Assembly: GCF_022836845.1 (NCBI RefSeq)
Contig: NZ_JAJNNZ010000006.1
Location: 1 to 64,000, forward strand
Reading direction: 5' to 3'
Length of the DNA: 64,000 nt
From: Vibrio gelatinilyticus
GTDB lineage: Bacteria > Pseudomonadota > Gammaproteobacteria > Enterobacterales > Vibrionaceae
Both the position numbers and the translations under genes were made by a program. This document shows, one piece after another, positions 26,240 to 37,267 of this stretch (position 1 is the stretch's first letter; every line of letters begins with the position of its first letter). The notes under the pieces were generated by a model. It saw only the letters and a list, made by a program, of their open reading frames with translations. It made no database searches and was not told the DNA's origin.

Positions 26240-27445
26240 TTAGAAGAATACCGCCGCGCCTAGGAAGACGTGAGTGCCTTTAGATGCGCCACCCAAGTCA
26301 GTAATGTTTCCTTCGCTATCAAATGTGTAGCTTTCATTAAGTTTAACGTCATCGTTATAACCCTCTAGGTACACTTCACCCCACGGAACCGGAGCCCATG
26401 CCGCACCAAGGTTAAACTGCTGAGTTTCTGATTTAACATCGCCTGTGACTTCATTAGTTTCTTCAGCCATTTCGTAACCACCGTAGACACGAACTGTTTC
26501 GGAAACGTAAAGGTTTGCACCAAAGCCAAAGGTTGTGGTTTTAGCGTCAAATGCATCTGCGCCGTCTTTAGCAAAGAATTGCTCGAAACGTGCAGATAAA
26601 GAAAGGCCGCCTTCCATCAGATGTTGCTCAAGAGCTACCGCGTACTGCTTAACCTCAGCGTCTGTTGCTGTTGTCTCTATGAGATTACCTAAAAAGTCAA
26701 CAAAACTACCATTAATGTCATTGGCCTGGTTGTATGCTGCAACAACGTAGGTGCCAGTGCTTTCCACAGTGTAGGCAACAGAGCCACCAAAACCACCATC
26801 AATAGTGACAGGCTCTGTAACGGCTAATAAACCGCCATAGTTGAGACCATTACCCCCAAAGAAAATATAGTCATTTGCAGTGCGCTTAGCTTGATATTGC
26901 AAGCCGACGTACAGGTTGTCAAAATCGTTCTGCCATACAACGGTGTTTGCAGTGCGACGGCTACCTAACTCGTCAGATTGCATCATGTTAAAGCCACCCA
27001 CCCAATAAGCGTAGTAGCCTTTGTCTGCTTTCATGTATGGGCTTTCTTGACGACCGATGGTCACAGTACCAAAATCGTCATGACCAAAACCAGCGTATGT
27101 CTGACGAGCTGTTAAAGCCTGACGGTCATATAGGTCTGTTGCAGTATCAAAATCGACATCCCACTCGACTTTAGCAACACCATAAACCTTGCCAAATTGG
27201 TGTTTAATATCAAAGCCAAGCCATGATCCTGGATCTTCAATAAGTGTCGCATCGCTGTTGTAGCCTAAACCGTAATCGCTACCGATAACAGAGCTTTTAT
27301 CATAGTCGTACTTACTTACGTGCGCCGCAATCGCGCCGTACATATTAACTGATGTACCTTCTGCATTATATAATTCAATTGCACTGACTTGTGATGCTGC
27401 AAATAAACTCACTGCTAGAGTTGAAAGTTTAAATAGACCTTTCAT
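26240..27445 (-). CDS. general outer-membrane porin
   Basis: 401 residues. A signal peptide of about 22 residues (KGLFKLSTLAVSLFAASQVSA) precedes IELYNAEGTSVNMYGAI, the typical first strand of a gram-negative trimeric porin. The SWLGFDIKHQFG and TYAGFGHDDFGTVTIGRQ segments match the OmpU/OmpC-like family, and the chain ends in Phe as required for barrel assembly. The ATG is at 27445; the preceding 25 codons in the same frame are untranslated leader. The gene has a long upstream region, as expected for a regulated porin. Confidence 0.92.
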   Translation of the reverse strand: MKGLFKLSTLAVSLFAASQVSAIELYNAEGTSVNMYGAIAAHVSKYDYDKSSVIGSDYGLGYNSDATLIEDPGSWLGFDIKHQFGKVYGVAKVEWDVDFDTATDLYDRQALTARQTYAGFGHDDFGTVTIGRQESPYMKADKGYYAYWVGGFNMMQSDELGSRRTANTVVWQNDFDNLYVGLQYQAKRTANDYIFFGGNGLNYGGLLAVTEPVTIDGGFGGSVAYTVESTGTYVVAAYNQANDINGSFVDFLGNLIETTATDAEVKQYAVALEQHLMEGGLSLSARFEQFFAKDGADAFDAKTTTFGFGANLYVSETVRVYGGYEMAEETNEVTGDVKSETQQFNLGAAWAPVPWGEVYLEGYNDDVKLNESYTFDSEGNITDLGGASKGTHVFLGAAVFF

Positions 27446-27954
27446 ATTATTATTCCTTTTATATATTCCATTATTGCTGATTGTTAATTCAACGCGAGAT
27501 GAATTAAAGCAAACGAACAAGATTCGTAGGGGTGAACTCTGCTACGGCTATTTGCATACCACTGCTTTTATCTTTTAGCCGATTGTCATTAGTTTAAAAT
27601 AATTTATTCAAACAAGTGTTTAATCTAGGTCACAATAATTGGACCGATGAATTGTTGAGTATTTATTATCCCTATGGTTCTGGGCGTCAAGTACAATTAA
27701 ATCAAATAGAATAAAGATTGAAAAAACCTTCCATTTGGTTCGTGTGATAATTGATGGGTTCGACTATCGACCCTTTATGTGGGTTTTATTGCATATCTTA
27801 TCTTGAGTTAAAATCGTATTTGGAACGTTAAATGGTGAAAAACCTAGCAGTTAAGATTACCTTAGTCACTGTGAGCCATTTTTGTGAGGCCACCTATTGT
27901 GGGCATTGACCAACAAGCTTAGGATGTCACAAGACATTGATAAGGAGACAACCA
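27446..27954. other. intergenic region between porin and aldo/keto reductase genes
   Basis: About 510 bases with two divergent promoters. A bulged hairpin (GGGTTCGA with TCGACCC, 27755-27772) lies in the middle. I see no reading frame with a ribosome site. Space is enough for a small RNA, but nothing shows one. Confidence 0.4.
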
Positions 27955-28863
27955 ATGGTTGCTAAAGTAACGATTGCGCCAAACGGCCCTGATTTTTCTG
28001 AACTAGTACAGGGCTATTGGCGATTAGCCGATTGGGGAATGACACCGCAAGAGCGCCTTACGTTTCTCAAACAACACATCGACCTTGGCATTACGACGGT
28101 CGATCATGCCGATATCTATGGAAACTATGAATGTGAGCAGTTGTTTGGTGAAGCGCTGGCACTGGATAAAAGTGTTCGAGATGATATCCAAATCGTCACT
28201 AAGTGCGATATCAACCTTTGCAGCGATAAGTTTCCGCAGCGTAAGGTGAATCACTATGACACAAGTTCTCACCATATTTATGAATCCGTTAATAATTCAC
28301 TTGCACGCTTAAATATAGATGAAATTGATGTGCTACTTATTCATAGACCGGATGCACTGATGGATGCAGATGAAGTCGCAGAAGCTTTTACTGAGTTACA
28401 TAAAGTTGGTAAGGTGAAACACTTTGGTGTATCTAACTTTACACCTCGTCAGTTTGATTTACTTCAATCACGCTTAAGTAAGCCATTAGTCACTAACCAA
28501 GTCGAAATCAATCCCCTTAACTTTGAGGTGATACACGACGGTACACTCGACCAAATGCAATTGCTACGCACGTCGCCAATGGCATGGTCAACGTTGGCAG
28601 GCGGAGAGATTTTTAATGGTACTTCGCCGCAGGCTTTGCGCGTTAGAACAGAGTTAGAGTCTATTCGCCAAGAGCTAGGAGCAAAAAGCATCGATCAAGT
28701 TATTTATGCTTGGGTTCGACGATTGCCATCTAACCCACTCGCCATTGTAGGTTCTGGTAAGATTGATCGCGTTAAGGCTGCGGTTGATTCACTAGGTTTA
28801 GAACTAACACGCGAGCAATGGTACAGAGTCTGGGTTGCATCCAAAGGGCATGGTGTTGCCTAG
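27955..28863 (+). CDS. aldo/keto reductase, YdhF type
   Basis: 302 residues. The catalytic tetrad is visible: Asp and Tyr in DHADIYGNYECE, Lys in IVTKCDI and His in DVLLIHRPD. The (beta/alpha)8 barrel ends with the NADPH-binding AIVGSGKIDRVKAAV. The close match to YdhF-like oxidoreductases means the natural substrate is unknown. The ATG at 27955 has AAGGAG seven bases upstream; a start at 27937 would add six residues. It is followed by its own terminator. Confidence 0.92.
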   Translation: MVAKVTIAPNGPDFSELVQGYWRLADWGMTPQERLTFLKQHIDLGITTVDHADIYGNYECEQLFGEALALDKSVRDDIQIVTKCDINLCSDKFPQRKVNHYDTSSHHIYESVNNSLARLNIDEIDVLLIHRPDALMDADEVAEAFTELHKVGKVKHFGVSNFTPRQFDLLQSRLSKPLVTNQVEINPLNFEVIHDGTLDQMQLLRTSPMAWSTLAGGEIFNGTSPQALRVRTELESIRQELGAKSIDQVIYAWVRRLPSNPLAIVGSGKIDRVKAAVDSLGLELTREQWYRVWVASKGHGVA

Positions 28864-28915
28864 GTTGTCGAGGCAATTCCAGTTTGGTTTCGCCACCAAA
28901 TTTGATAAAGCAATT

Positions 28916-28942
28916 AGCATCTTTCACTGAGGTGCTTTTTTT
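28916..28942 (+). terminator. terminator of the aldo/keto reductase gene
   Basis: AGCATCT pairs with AGGTGCT (one G-U pair) around TTCACTG, followed by TTTTTT. It begins 53 bases past the stop. Confidence 0.75.
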
Positions 28943-29034
28943 CCAATAAACCCAGTATATAGGTTGCTGGGTCTATCCTTATAAAGCATAATTGCGGCGC
29001 AAATTCTGCAGCATATTTTTTATAAAGAGTAATC

Positions 29035-29184
29035 ATGAATACTACGTCTACCGTAGGGAGCGCTGAAACCTTCCAACGTATCGATAGAAAGCATAAAACA
29101 TTAGCCCGCGAAACAATGTCATTTATGAAAATGGCTTCGATTTTAGGACTGCCTTTACTGCTTGCCGGGTTGGTTTGGATCTAG
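29035..29184 (+). CDS. 49-residue membrane-anchored microprotein
   Basis: ATG at 29035-29037 with AAAGAG four to nine bases upstream, TAG at 29182-29184. The first 30 residues are polar and carry Lys/Arg (RIDRKHKTLARE), and residues about 33-48 form a hydrophobic C-terminal helix ending LVWI. The layout is that of a tail-anchored small protein. Family unknown. It has its own spacing from both neighbours and is probably a single-gene transcript. Confidence 0.55.
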   Translation: MNTTSTVGSAETFQRIDRKHKTLARETMSFMKMASILGLPLLLAGLVWI

Positions 29185-29248
29185 TACTAACATAAGCATT
29201 GATGCATACATGGACGTGCATCTGAGCTCTATCCCTTTCTTTAATTAT

Positions 29249-29275
29249 AAAAAAAGCCCTGATAATAATCAGAGC
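29249..29275 (-). terminator. terminator of the ygjV-like gene
   Basis: On the minus strand AGCTCTGAT pairs with ATCAGGGCT (one G-U pair) around TATT and TTTTTTT follows. Confidence 0.75.
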
Positions 29276-29297
29276 TCTCTTTCAAATTCTTTAGAAC

Positions 29298-29552
29298 TTA
29301 TGCACTTGCTCTAGCCAATTTGTCTTGCTTTTTTTCTTGTTGCATTTTCAATAAGAAGTACACGTTAACACAAGCGATAAAGCCATTAGTGATGACAACA
29401 GGCATAGAGTCAATGGCCAAGCCGTAAGCGGTGAACAAGCCACAGCCAACAAAATTCAACACACGAAGTTTAACGATATCTTTCATTGTTAGTGAGATAG
29501 CGACCATGATTGAAGCTGCGTAGCCTAAGATTTCTACCATATTAAATTCCAT
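29298..29552 (-). CDS. YgjV-family small inner-membrane protein
   Basis: 84 residues with three hydrophobic helices. The pattern of LGYAASIMVAISLTMKD then LRVLNFVGCGLFTAYG and a third helix near NGFIACVNVYFLL fits the Imp-YgjV family; its function is unknown. I chose the ATG at 29552, where AGAGGAA is six bases upstream. A longer frame to 29663 would add 37 polar residues with no support. Confidence 0.75.
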   Translation of the reverse strand: MEFNMVEILGYAASIMVAISLTMKDIVKLRVLNFVGCGLFTAYGLAIDSMPVVITNGFIACVNVYFLLKMQQEKKQDKLARASA

Positions 29553-29752
29553 ATCTTGTTCCTCTAAAATTTGCCAGGCGATGTGCTGGTACCAATTCTT
29601 CTCTTCATGAGATTTATGAGGAAGCTCCGTGCCTCGATTGGTGTTGCTGTGTTTGTGCGGCAACTATATCAAGGTGATTAGTGTGATGGAAGTCTAAATT
29701 TAATGAAACAGGAGGGTTAGCGATTACGCAAACGTTTTTATGAAAATTGATT

Positions 29753-29782
29753 AAAAAAAAACCGCTTTTAAAGCGGTTTTTT
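29753..29782 (-). terminator. terminator of the tmaR/yeeX gene
   Basis: AACCGCTT pairs with AAGCGGTT around a 3-base loop. A runs lie to the left and T runs to the right, so it can act on both strands; the gene that needs it is the minus-strand one ending at 29797. Confidence 0.85.
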
Positions 29783-29796
29783 GTAATGGCTTGAAG

Positions 29797-30111
29797 TTAT
29801 TTTTTGCCTTGTTGCTGCTTATCTTCTTCTGTTAGCTCGCGAATTCGACGGCTGATATCGCGGCGAACTTTTGAAATTTCAGCACTCTTGATGATGTGAT
29901 CGTCAACACGGTCTTCGTAATCTGCTTTCATATTTTTAATGATGGTTACGATTTCGTCATGAGTCATATCTGACTTGATATAGTCAAGCAGGTTTTCTAG
30001 AAGATCGACACGCTTGCGGTTATCACGAACTTTTTTCTCATTATCCTGCAATTCGCGTTTCAACTTATTCTTACGACGTGCTTGAGACACGATTTCAAAT
30101 ACGCTACTCAT
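29797..30111 (-). CDS. tmaR: DUF496 protein, TmaR/YeeX
   Basis: 104 residues, highly charged and coiled-coil, matching E. coli YeeX along its length: [20 protein letters not shown] near the N terminus, a central [11 protein letters not shown] and [20 protein letters not shown]. In E. coli this protein forms a polar cluster that holds PTS enzyme I and so tunes sugar uptake. The ATG at 30111 has AGGAAAGG upstream; a start at 30162 is unlikely. It stands alone with a strong terminator. Confidence 0.9.
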   Translation of the reverse strand: MSSVFEIVSQARRKNKLKRELQDNEKKVRDNRKRVDLLENLLDYIKSDMTHDEIVTIIKNMKADYEDRVDDHIIKSAEISKVRRDISRRIRELTEEDKQQQGKK

Positions 30112-30299
30112 AATACCTTTCCTAGCTTTAACAAGTGAGTTTCGTTGATTAAAACATAACAATTGCTGTGATAACAGTCTTTAGATCAATCGATGTAGGC
30201 TATTGGCTACTTAATGCTCATTCAGACTTCTAGCGATTGTCTTTGTAGTCCAATAGAAGCTATGATTTCATCCATGAATTCATATTAGCAGTGCATACC

Positions 30300-30506
30300 A
30301 TGTCTAAGCATTACGACAATGCGGAAGATACTGAAAATACAATGTCAGATACCGAACCTGAACATCGATATCAACGCTTACAAAAGGCTTATGTCGCTGA
30401 GCGTAAACGATCACAAATAACGGATATAGAACTGAATCGCGCGAAAGTAATAGTGATGACACAAGATGGGAAGCGACTCCGTATACCAGAATTAGCAGAG
30501 CACTAG
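30300..30506 (+). CDS. small charged protein of unknown function
   Basis: 68 residues from the ATG at 30300, or 71 from a GTG at 30291. No ribosome site is convincing. The chain is acidic at its N terminus and then helical and basic (HRYQRLQKAYVAERKRSQ), ending in a short segment that may form strands. It is followed 61 bases later by yceH and may be co-transcribed with it. Possibly a DNA- or ribosome-linked small protein; unknown. Confidence 0.55.
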   Translation: MSKHYDNAEDTENTMSDTEPEHRYQRLQKAYVAERKRSQITDIELNRAKVIVMTQDGKRLRIPELAEH

Positions 30507-30567
30507 CACTAATTAGTGTCTATAGAAATTACCAATGCTACGTGCAAAGGGTAAGAAGGAATTAACA

Positions 30568-31227
30568 ATGAATATAGAATTATCATCAAATGAAGCAAGA
30601 GTGATTGGCTGCCTTATCGAGAAAGAAGTCACAACTCCCGATCACTACCCTTTAACTCTCAATAGCCTAACGACAGCTTGTAATCAAAAAAGCAATCGTG
30701 AACCAGTACTTTCCCTCAGTGATGCCGAAGTTCAGGATACGGTTCAGGAGCTAATATCTCGTCGTTTAGTCAGTGATGAAAGTAGTTTCAATAGTCGAGT
30801 GGCAAAGTATCAACATCGGTTCTGTAATACCGAATTTGGTGATCTGCAACTGTCGGAACAAGAGCGCGGTATTGTGTGTGTTTTACTATTGCGTGGACCT
30901 CAGACCCCAGGCGAAATTCGCACTCGTACCAATAGATTGGCGAACTTCACAGATGTCAAAGAAGTGGAAGCTATTTTGGATAGGATGTCTAGTCGAGAAA
31001 GTGGCGCATTAGTGGTGAAATTACCGCGCGAAGTGGGTAAACGTGAGTCAAGGTACGCGCACCTATTTTGTGGAGATGTCGACGTAGACGCTATGGTGGC
31101 ATCGTCTGGAGGGGTGAGTCCAGCGCCAGCATCCAGTAGTCGAATTGATGCGCTAGAAAGCGAGCTCTCAGCTCTCAGGCAAGAAGTGAGTGAGCTGCGA
31201 GTTATCATCGATGAGCTCATAAACTGA
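30568..31227 (+). CDS. yceH: YceH/DUF480 family protein
   Basis: 219 residues. The start [19 protein letters not shown] and the continuing [20 protein letters not shown] are the DUF480 signature, a tandem winged-helix fold. A second wing region includes [17 protein letters not shown]. The C terminus is a coiled coil ([20 protein letters not shown]). Function is not established. AAGGA lies upstream of the ATG at 30568; an 11-residue longer frame is possible. Confidence 0.93.
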   Translation: MNIELSSNEARVIGCLIEKEVTTPDHYPLTLNSLTTACNQKSNREPVLSLSDAEVQDTVQELISRRLVSDESSFNSRVAKYQHRFCNTEFGDLQLSEQERGIVCVLLLRGPQTPGEIRTRTNRLANFTDVKEVEAILDRMSSRESGALVVKLPREVGKRESRYAHLFCGDVDVDAMVASSGGVSPAPASSSRIDALESELSALRQEVSELRVIIDELIN

Positions 31228-31315
31228 CTTTAGTCTTTGCCTTACTAAAGTGAATATTTGGTAAGGCAGCTCTACCTAAAGTGAAAAATTTCACTCCATA
31301 ATTTTCGAGCGTTGT

Positions 31316-31591
31316 ATGGCCGAAACAAAAGATTGGTTTGTCTACTTGATACGCACTAATGCGAGTAGCTTGTATTGTGGAGTCACTAATGACCTACAGC
31401 GCCGATTAAAACAACATCAATCAGGTACCGGTGCGAAAGCGTTACGTGGTAAAGGTCCGCTGAGTCTCGTGTGGTCTCAAGGTGCTAACTCTAAGAGCGA
31501 AGCATTGAAGATGGAAATGGCAATTAAAAAGCTAACAAAAAAGCGAAAAGAGTCGCTAGTTGAGTCTCAAAAGCCATTTATTTTACAATAA
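31316..31591 (+). CDS. GIY-YIG domain protein, UPF0213/YhbQ type
   Basis: 91 residues, a stand-alone GIY-YIG nuclease fold: VYLIRTN then LYCGVTNDLQRRLKQHQSG with the catalytic Tyr and Arg, and a C-terminal Glu in the ALKMEMAIKKL helix. YhbQ homologues have been linked to DNA repair but no clear role is proven. It follows yceH by 88 bases that contain several possible stem-loops. Confidence 0.92.
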   Translation: MAETKDWFVYLIRTNASSLYCGVTNDLQRRLKQHQSGTGAKALRGKGPLSLVWSQGANSKSEALKMEMAIKKLTKKRKESLVESQKPFILQ

Positions 31592-31661
31592 CATGTGGGT
31601 CTGTCTGGCTGATTTCTTTTAACTTGTATAGAATTATTAAAAAGCGACTTTATAAGAATAA

Positions 31662-32767
<1,106 letters not shown>

Positions 32768-32768
<1 letters not shown>

Positions 32769-35341
32769 TGATGACCATAAAGCGACCATCAAATCGGAAA
32801 TCACTCGCCACGCTAATTACTGGTACGGTAATTTGGGTTATAGGTGTCTTCACCGTTGGCGTTTTACTGCAAAGCTATCATTTGAGCAGCAAAATTGTTC
32901 AAGAAGAGGTACTTAGAACGTCAAAGCAAACCAGCAGTCTTGTTAGAAACTACTTTAATTATCGACTCGCCTCGTTGCAAATCTTACAAGACAGTAATGC
33001 ACAAAGTGACTCTGTCGAGCAGTACTTCATAAACCGAGACGATCAAACACTAGACTTCTTTTTCCTAAGAGAAGATAACCAAGAGCCAGTCCATTCACCT
33101 GATTTTCGATTTATCTTTCACCTTAAAGACATGTTGTGGAACGATGGTAATGCCCTTTTTTATGGAATTGATGAGCTTTCATTGGCGAATATCGCAAATA
33201 AAGCCAATGCAAATAGCCAATGGAGCATTATTAAAACACCGTCTCAACTTGGTTTAATGCACGTCTTGGTAAGGCGAACGCCTGTTATTGACAGTGAGAG
33301 CGGTGAAGTGCTTGGCTTTTTGTTTGTTGGAATAGTGTTAAGTGATAATACTGGGTTACTTTCAAGCATGGCACTGGGCAGTAATAGCGATGACATCCTG
33401 CTTGTTATAGATAAGCAAATTATCGGCAGTACGGTCACAATCGATGACAAGTACAGCGCGGAAAGCATATTAAACCGTGACCAAACTAACATACAAGATC
33501 TAAACAAAATTTTGATTAGCCACACCGATCTCTCGGTAGGCTCAGACCCAAAAGCGTTGACTTTTTTGTCAGTTCAACAAAACCCAAACGTTTTAACACT
33601 TCGAAATAACTATCTGTTTTGGTTAGGCTTTACACTTTTAGTCATCTCAATACTATCGTACATAACAAGACGTTGGTTAGATAACAAAGTAACAAGTGAG
33701 CTATCGAAACTGATGCTCTATACCAAAGTTGCGGGAGATAAAGGGACATATACGGAATTTGATGGTTCGAACATTCAAGAATTTGACCATATTGGTCAGA
33801 CATTAAGTGATACCTTTACTCGCTTATTTGAGCAGGAAAAGCAATTTCAGGATCTCTTTAACTTTTCATTGTCACCACTGCTTGTTTGCTCCGAAGATGC
33901 GGCACTCATAAAAATAAACCCTGCGGCTCGTAAAGCACTTGAGTTAGAGCCTTACCGATTAGATTCTTCGGATAACAGCACATTCGAAAACTTCCTGCTG
34001 CAAATCAAACCCCATGTTTTTATGGCAAGTAAAGGGGCTACGTTAACAGGCATAAACGTCCCGATTGGTCGCCGAGTCTATCGATGGAACTTGTCTTCAA
34101 TTGATGTCAAATCGGGGCAGACGATTGTATTGGTTCAAGGACTTGATATTACGACGTTAGTTGATGCTGAAAAGCAGAGTTTACTCGCGAGACAAGAGGC
34201 AGAAGAGTCAGCTAAGGCTCGCGCTGATTTCCTTGCAAGAATGAGTCACGAGATCCGAACGCCTTTGAACGGGATTTTGGGCATTTCTCAACTGTTAAAA
34301 CGCACTTCAAAAGACAAAAGTCAGCAAGATAAAATAGATGTTCTTTGTAATAGTGGGGAACATTTACTGGCCGTGCTCAATGACATTTTAGATTTCTCGA
34401 AAATAGAAAATGGTAACTTTGATGTTGAGCTTCATACTTTTAAATTTGAAGAATTGGTCAACGCGTTGGAAGGTATTTACAAACCTCTTTGCATTGAAAA
34501 AGGCATTACACTGGAAGTCGTGAATACTCTAGAAGACGAAGCGACTATTTATACCGATCAAGTTCGTGTCAATCAAATATTATTTAACCTTGTTAGTAAC
34601 GCGATTAAGTTTACTCACCATGGTACGGTACGTATCCACTTTGAATTGCGAGAAGGAAATTCACGACACATTTCTCAACTCGTGGTCGCTGTACGAGATA
34701 CAGGTATTGGTATTTCTGATGATCAAAAGCAACGTATCTTTGACCCATTTGTTCAATCTGAAGCAACGTCTATTCGTGAGTATGGTGGTAGTGGACTAGG
34801 GCTCGCGATAGTGAAGCATTTGGTGACAATACTTAAAGGCAAAATCTTTCTGGAAAGTGAAGTCGGTAAAGGAACAACATTTACCGTCAATATTCCAGTA
34901 GAACGCCACGCTTCTAGCTTGACGCAAACCTTATCTGAGCCGGAAATCGACTTCAGTTTATTTGACAACCAAGTCAATGTTCTTCTGGTAGAGGATAACC
35001 ATACCAACGCGTTTATTGCTAAAGCATTTTGCGAAAAGTACGGTATGTTGGTTGTGTGGGCCAAAGATGGGCAAGAGGCGTTGGAACTGCTTAAATCGCA
35101 ACGCTTTGACCTGATATTAATGGATAATCAGTTACCCTCAATGTCAGGTATAGATGTCACCAGGCAGATCTGTGAAGATTTGGCGCTTAGTACGCCGATT
35201 TATGCATGTACAGCGGATAATCTTGAGTCTACGCGCATCGCTTTTATAGAAGCTGGCGCAAAATATGTGATCGTTAAGCCGATCAAAGAGAAAACGTTAA
35301 ATGAAGCACTCGTGCACTTTAAGCGTAATGACTATAAATAA
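32768..35341 (+). CDS. luxQ: AI-2 sensor hybrid histidine kinase/phosphatase LuxQ
   Basis: 857 residues. Membrane helices at about 16-36 and 280-300 flank the periplasmic LuxP-binding domain. A PAS-like region (about 360-470) precedes the HisKA box SHEIRTPLNG with His494, the ATPase domain (NAIKFTHHG, DTGIGI, GGSGLGLAI) and a receiver with Asp786 (LILMDNQLP). At low AI-2 it phosphorylates LuxU; with AI-2 it acts as phosphatase. Positions match V. harveyi LuxQ (His492, Asp785) within a residue or two. The start may be the first or second Met. Confidence 0.96.
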
Positions 35342-35382
35342 TCACCGCAGTTGGCCAGAAAGAGAAAAGATAAATGAAACAG

Positions 35383-35409
35383 GTAGGTAACAATAATATC
35401 GTTACCTAC
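35383..35409. terminator. hairpin between luxQ and HMG-CoA reductase genes
   Basis: GTAGGTAAC pairs with GTTACCTAC around a 9-base loop between two convergent genes. No T run follows on either strand, so it may be only a weak or Rho-assisted stop. Confidence 0.45.
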
Positions 35410-35432
35410 TAATGACGACTATGCGTTAAAAT

Positions 35433-36692
35433 TTAACGAGCCAGCTTGTGATGTGCTCGCGAAAAATGCCCGGCACAGAATGCGCCCACAATCGAAAGTT
35501 CGCCGGCCAAACACAAGGCTGCGACGACTTCCGCTAACGCTTGGGACTGACCATTACCGTGTAAGCCTAGCAGATCGAGACATGCTTTTTGGCTTGGTAA
35601 ACCAGTTCCGCCACCGACGGTACCAACCATCAGATTTGGTAGCGTAACACTGGCATAAAGCTCTCCATTTTCAGTTACTTCCATTCGAGTCATGCCTATC
35701 GCTGACTCCGCAACACAAGCAGCATCTTGACCACAGGCAATATAGAGAGCAGCCAGCGCATTGGCATAGTGAGCATTAATACCGATAGTGCCACTTAATG
35801 CTCCACCAACCGTCGTCATTTGACCGAACTGCATCATACGTTCAGGCGTAGTGTGTAGGTATTTTTCGACCAAGTCCACTGGAATAATGACTTCTGCAGT
35901 GACTTTTTTCCCTCTTACGCTTCTTAGTGTTTGCGAATTTGCTTTCTTATCGCCAGATAAGTTGCCGTCGAGAAATGCATAATGAGGTTCAATTGGAGTA
36001 TTTTCGAGGATGTATTCAAATGCAACGTTTGTCGCAATGGTGACCATGTTTTGCCCAGAAGCATCACCAGTTAAATATTCGAAAACCAGGTAGACATGAT
36101 TTCCCTCAATATTCACGTTGATGTCAGTGAGCTTTCCGTGAGACGTGGTTGTTTCGGCGAGCCTTTTAAGCTCGTCGAATTGGGTCACGACCCAAGCCAC
36201 AAACTGACCAGCTTCGGCAAGATTACGAAAAGCAAAACCGGGTGTGCGAGTAACACCTTCATTGAGCAGCATTGCACTCGCTCCACCGCAAGCGGTAATG
36301 AGCGATGAACCACGATGGTAGGATGCAACCAGAGCCGCTTCGGTCGTAGCTAAAGGAATAGGGTAATCGCCTTGTGCGAATAAGCCATTCACTCTAAGAG
36401 GCCCAGCGATACCAACTGGCAATTTCACTGTACCAATAAAGTATTCGATATTTTTATCGTAAACACTCATTTGTTGCTGAGTATGAGGATCAAGCAATTC
36501 GAGCTTGGAGTCAGGGCAGGCGAGCTTTTGCCAACGATAATCTACATTTTTCTCAGTGAGGTAGGGGCTTCGGTTGACTCTCTGCGTTATCGCACGATGT
36601 TTTGGTGCAATAAGCTCATTCATTTGCTCAGGGGTCACCTCGTTTCCGAGCTGAGACACGTAGTCACGTTTATGTAGATTTAACTTTGGCAT
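35433..36692 (-). CDS. hmgA: hydroxymethylglutaryl-CoA reductase
   Basis: 419 residues. Catalytic residues can be placed: Glu in ATTEAALVAS, Lys in LDGNLSGDKKANS, Asp in GQMTTVGGALSG-adjacent DAS motif (GDASGQNMVTIAT), and His in the C-terminal GHFSRAHHKLAR. It reduces HMG-CoA to mevalonate with NADPH; the sequence is of the class I (eukaryote/archaea-like) type rather than the short class II of most bacteria. No other mevalonate gene is in the window. A homologue near luxPQ on chromosome II is known in Vibrio, so this is inherited rather than newly acquired. Confidence 0.93.
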   Translation of the reverse strand: MPKLNLHKRDYVSQLGNEVTPEQMNELIAPKHRAITQRVNRSPYLTEKNVDYRWQKLACPDSKLELLDPHTQQQMSVYDKNIEYFIGTVKLPVGIAGPLRVNGLFAQGDYPIPLATTEAALVASYHRGSSLITACGGASAMLLNEGVTRTPGFAFRNLAEAGQFVAWVVTQFDELKRLAETTTSHGKLTDINVNIEGNHVYLVFEYLTGDASGQNMVTIATNVAFEYILENTPIEPHYAFLDGNLSGDKKANSQTLRSVRGKKVTAEVIIPVDLVEKYLHTTPERMMQFGQMTTVGGALSGTIGINAHYANALAALYIACGQDAACVAESAIGMTRMEVTENGELYASVTLPNLMVGTVGGGTGLPSQKACLDLLGLHGNGQSQALAEVVAALCLAGELSIVGAFCAGHFSRAHHKLAR

Positions 36693-36904
36693 GATGGCTT
36701 AACTTGGCAAATTAGACGCCGATTCTACAACTACACAAAAGAGATTCAAGAAAAACTAAGAGGGGTACAACCAGTTTGGTTTCTTATATATTGTTTTTGT
36801 TGGTTTTTTTTAAAACTCATTTACATAAATACACAATTTATTGCACATTGCACTTACTTTAATTTTGGAGGCAGCGGTACTGAGAGTGTATTTTGATGCT
36901 TTGC

Positions 36905-37066
36905 TTAAGAAAACAGTTTTGAAATTACAGAAAGCTCCTCGTCAGTCAACATAGTCTGTTGTGCTGGAACGAGTTTGTCCGAAATTTCGCCTTGCAGGGC
37001 TTTTAGTTGCTGTGGCGTCAGTAAATTGATCTGTTGTCTAAGTTGTTCAAATTGTTGTTGAGACAT
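36905..37066 (-). CDS. 53-residue protein of unknown function
   Basis: ATG at 37066 with AAGGTG 12 to 7 bases upstream. It is Gln-rich and helical (QQQFEQLRQQINLLTPQQLKAL), and the LTPQQLKAL stretch resembles the start of several DNA-binding or transposase-related proteins, although nothing more of such a protein is present. Length and charge suggest a helical microprotein. A longer frame to 37120 has no ribosome site. Confidence 0.5.
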   Translation of the reverse strand: MSQQQFEQLRQQINLLTPQQLKALQGEISDKLVPAQQTMLTDEELSVISKLFS

Positions 37067-37221
37067 AGTACGGTCACCTTGTAATTTTTCTTGAACTAAA
37101 ACAGTGTGAATTCCGTTCATCGGTGTTTCATTGCGTCAATAGGTAGCGTAAATGTAGTGGTAAACCGGCGGGGATTTGTCCGAGAAATGTTAGTAGATAT
37201 CGATTGTTTTGTAAGGAGTAG

Positions 37222-37257
37222 CCGCCAAAAAGCACCTATTTAGGAGTATTTTGGCGG
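37222..37257. repeat. long nested hairpin downstream of the yccS-like gene
   Basis: CCGCCAAAA and TTTTGGCGG form a perfect 9-base outer stem, with CCTA/TAGG as an inner stem. It lies 50-85 bases beyond the stop of the yccS-like gene. Confidence 0.7.
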
Positions 37258-37267
37258 ATTTCATATA

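Noticed and set aside
27755..27772. Hairpin in the porin upstream region as a small RNA
   Set aside because: A bulged 7-bp stem alone is too weak; no promoter or T run is attached.
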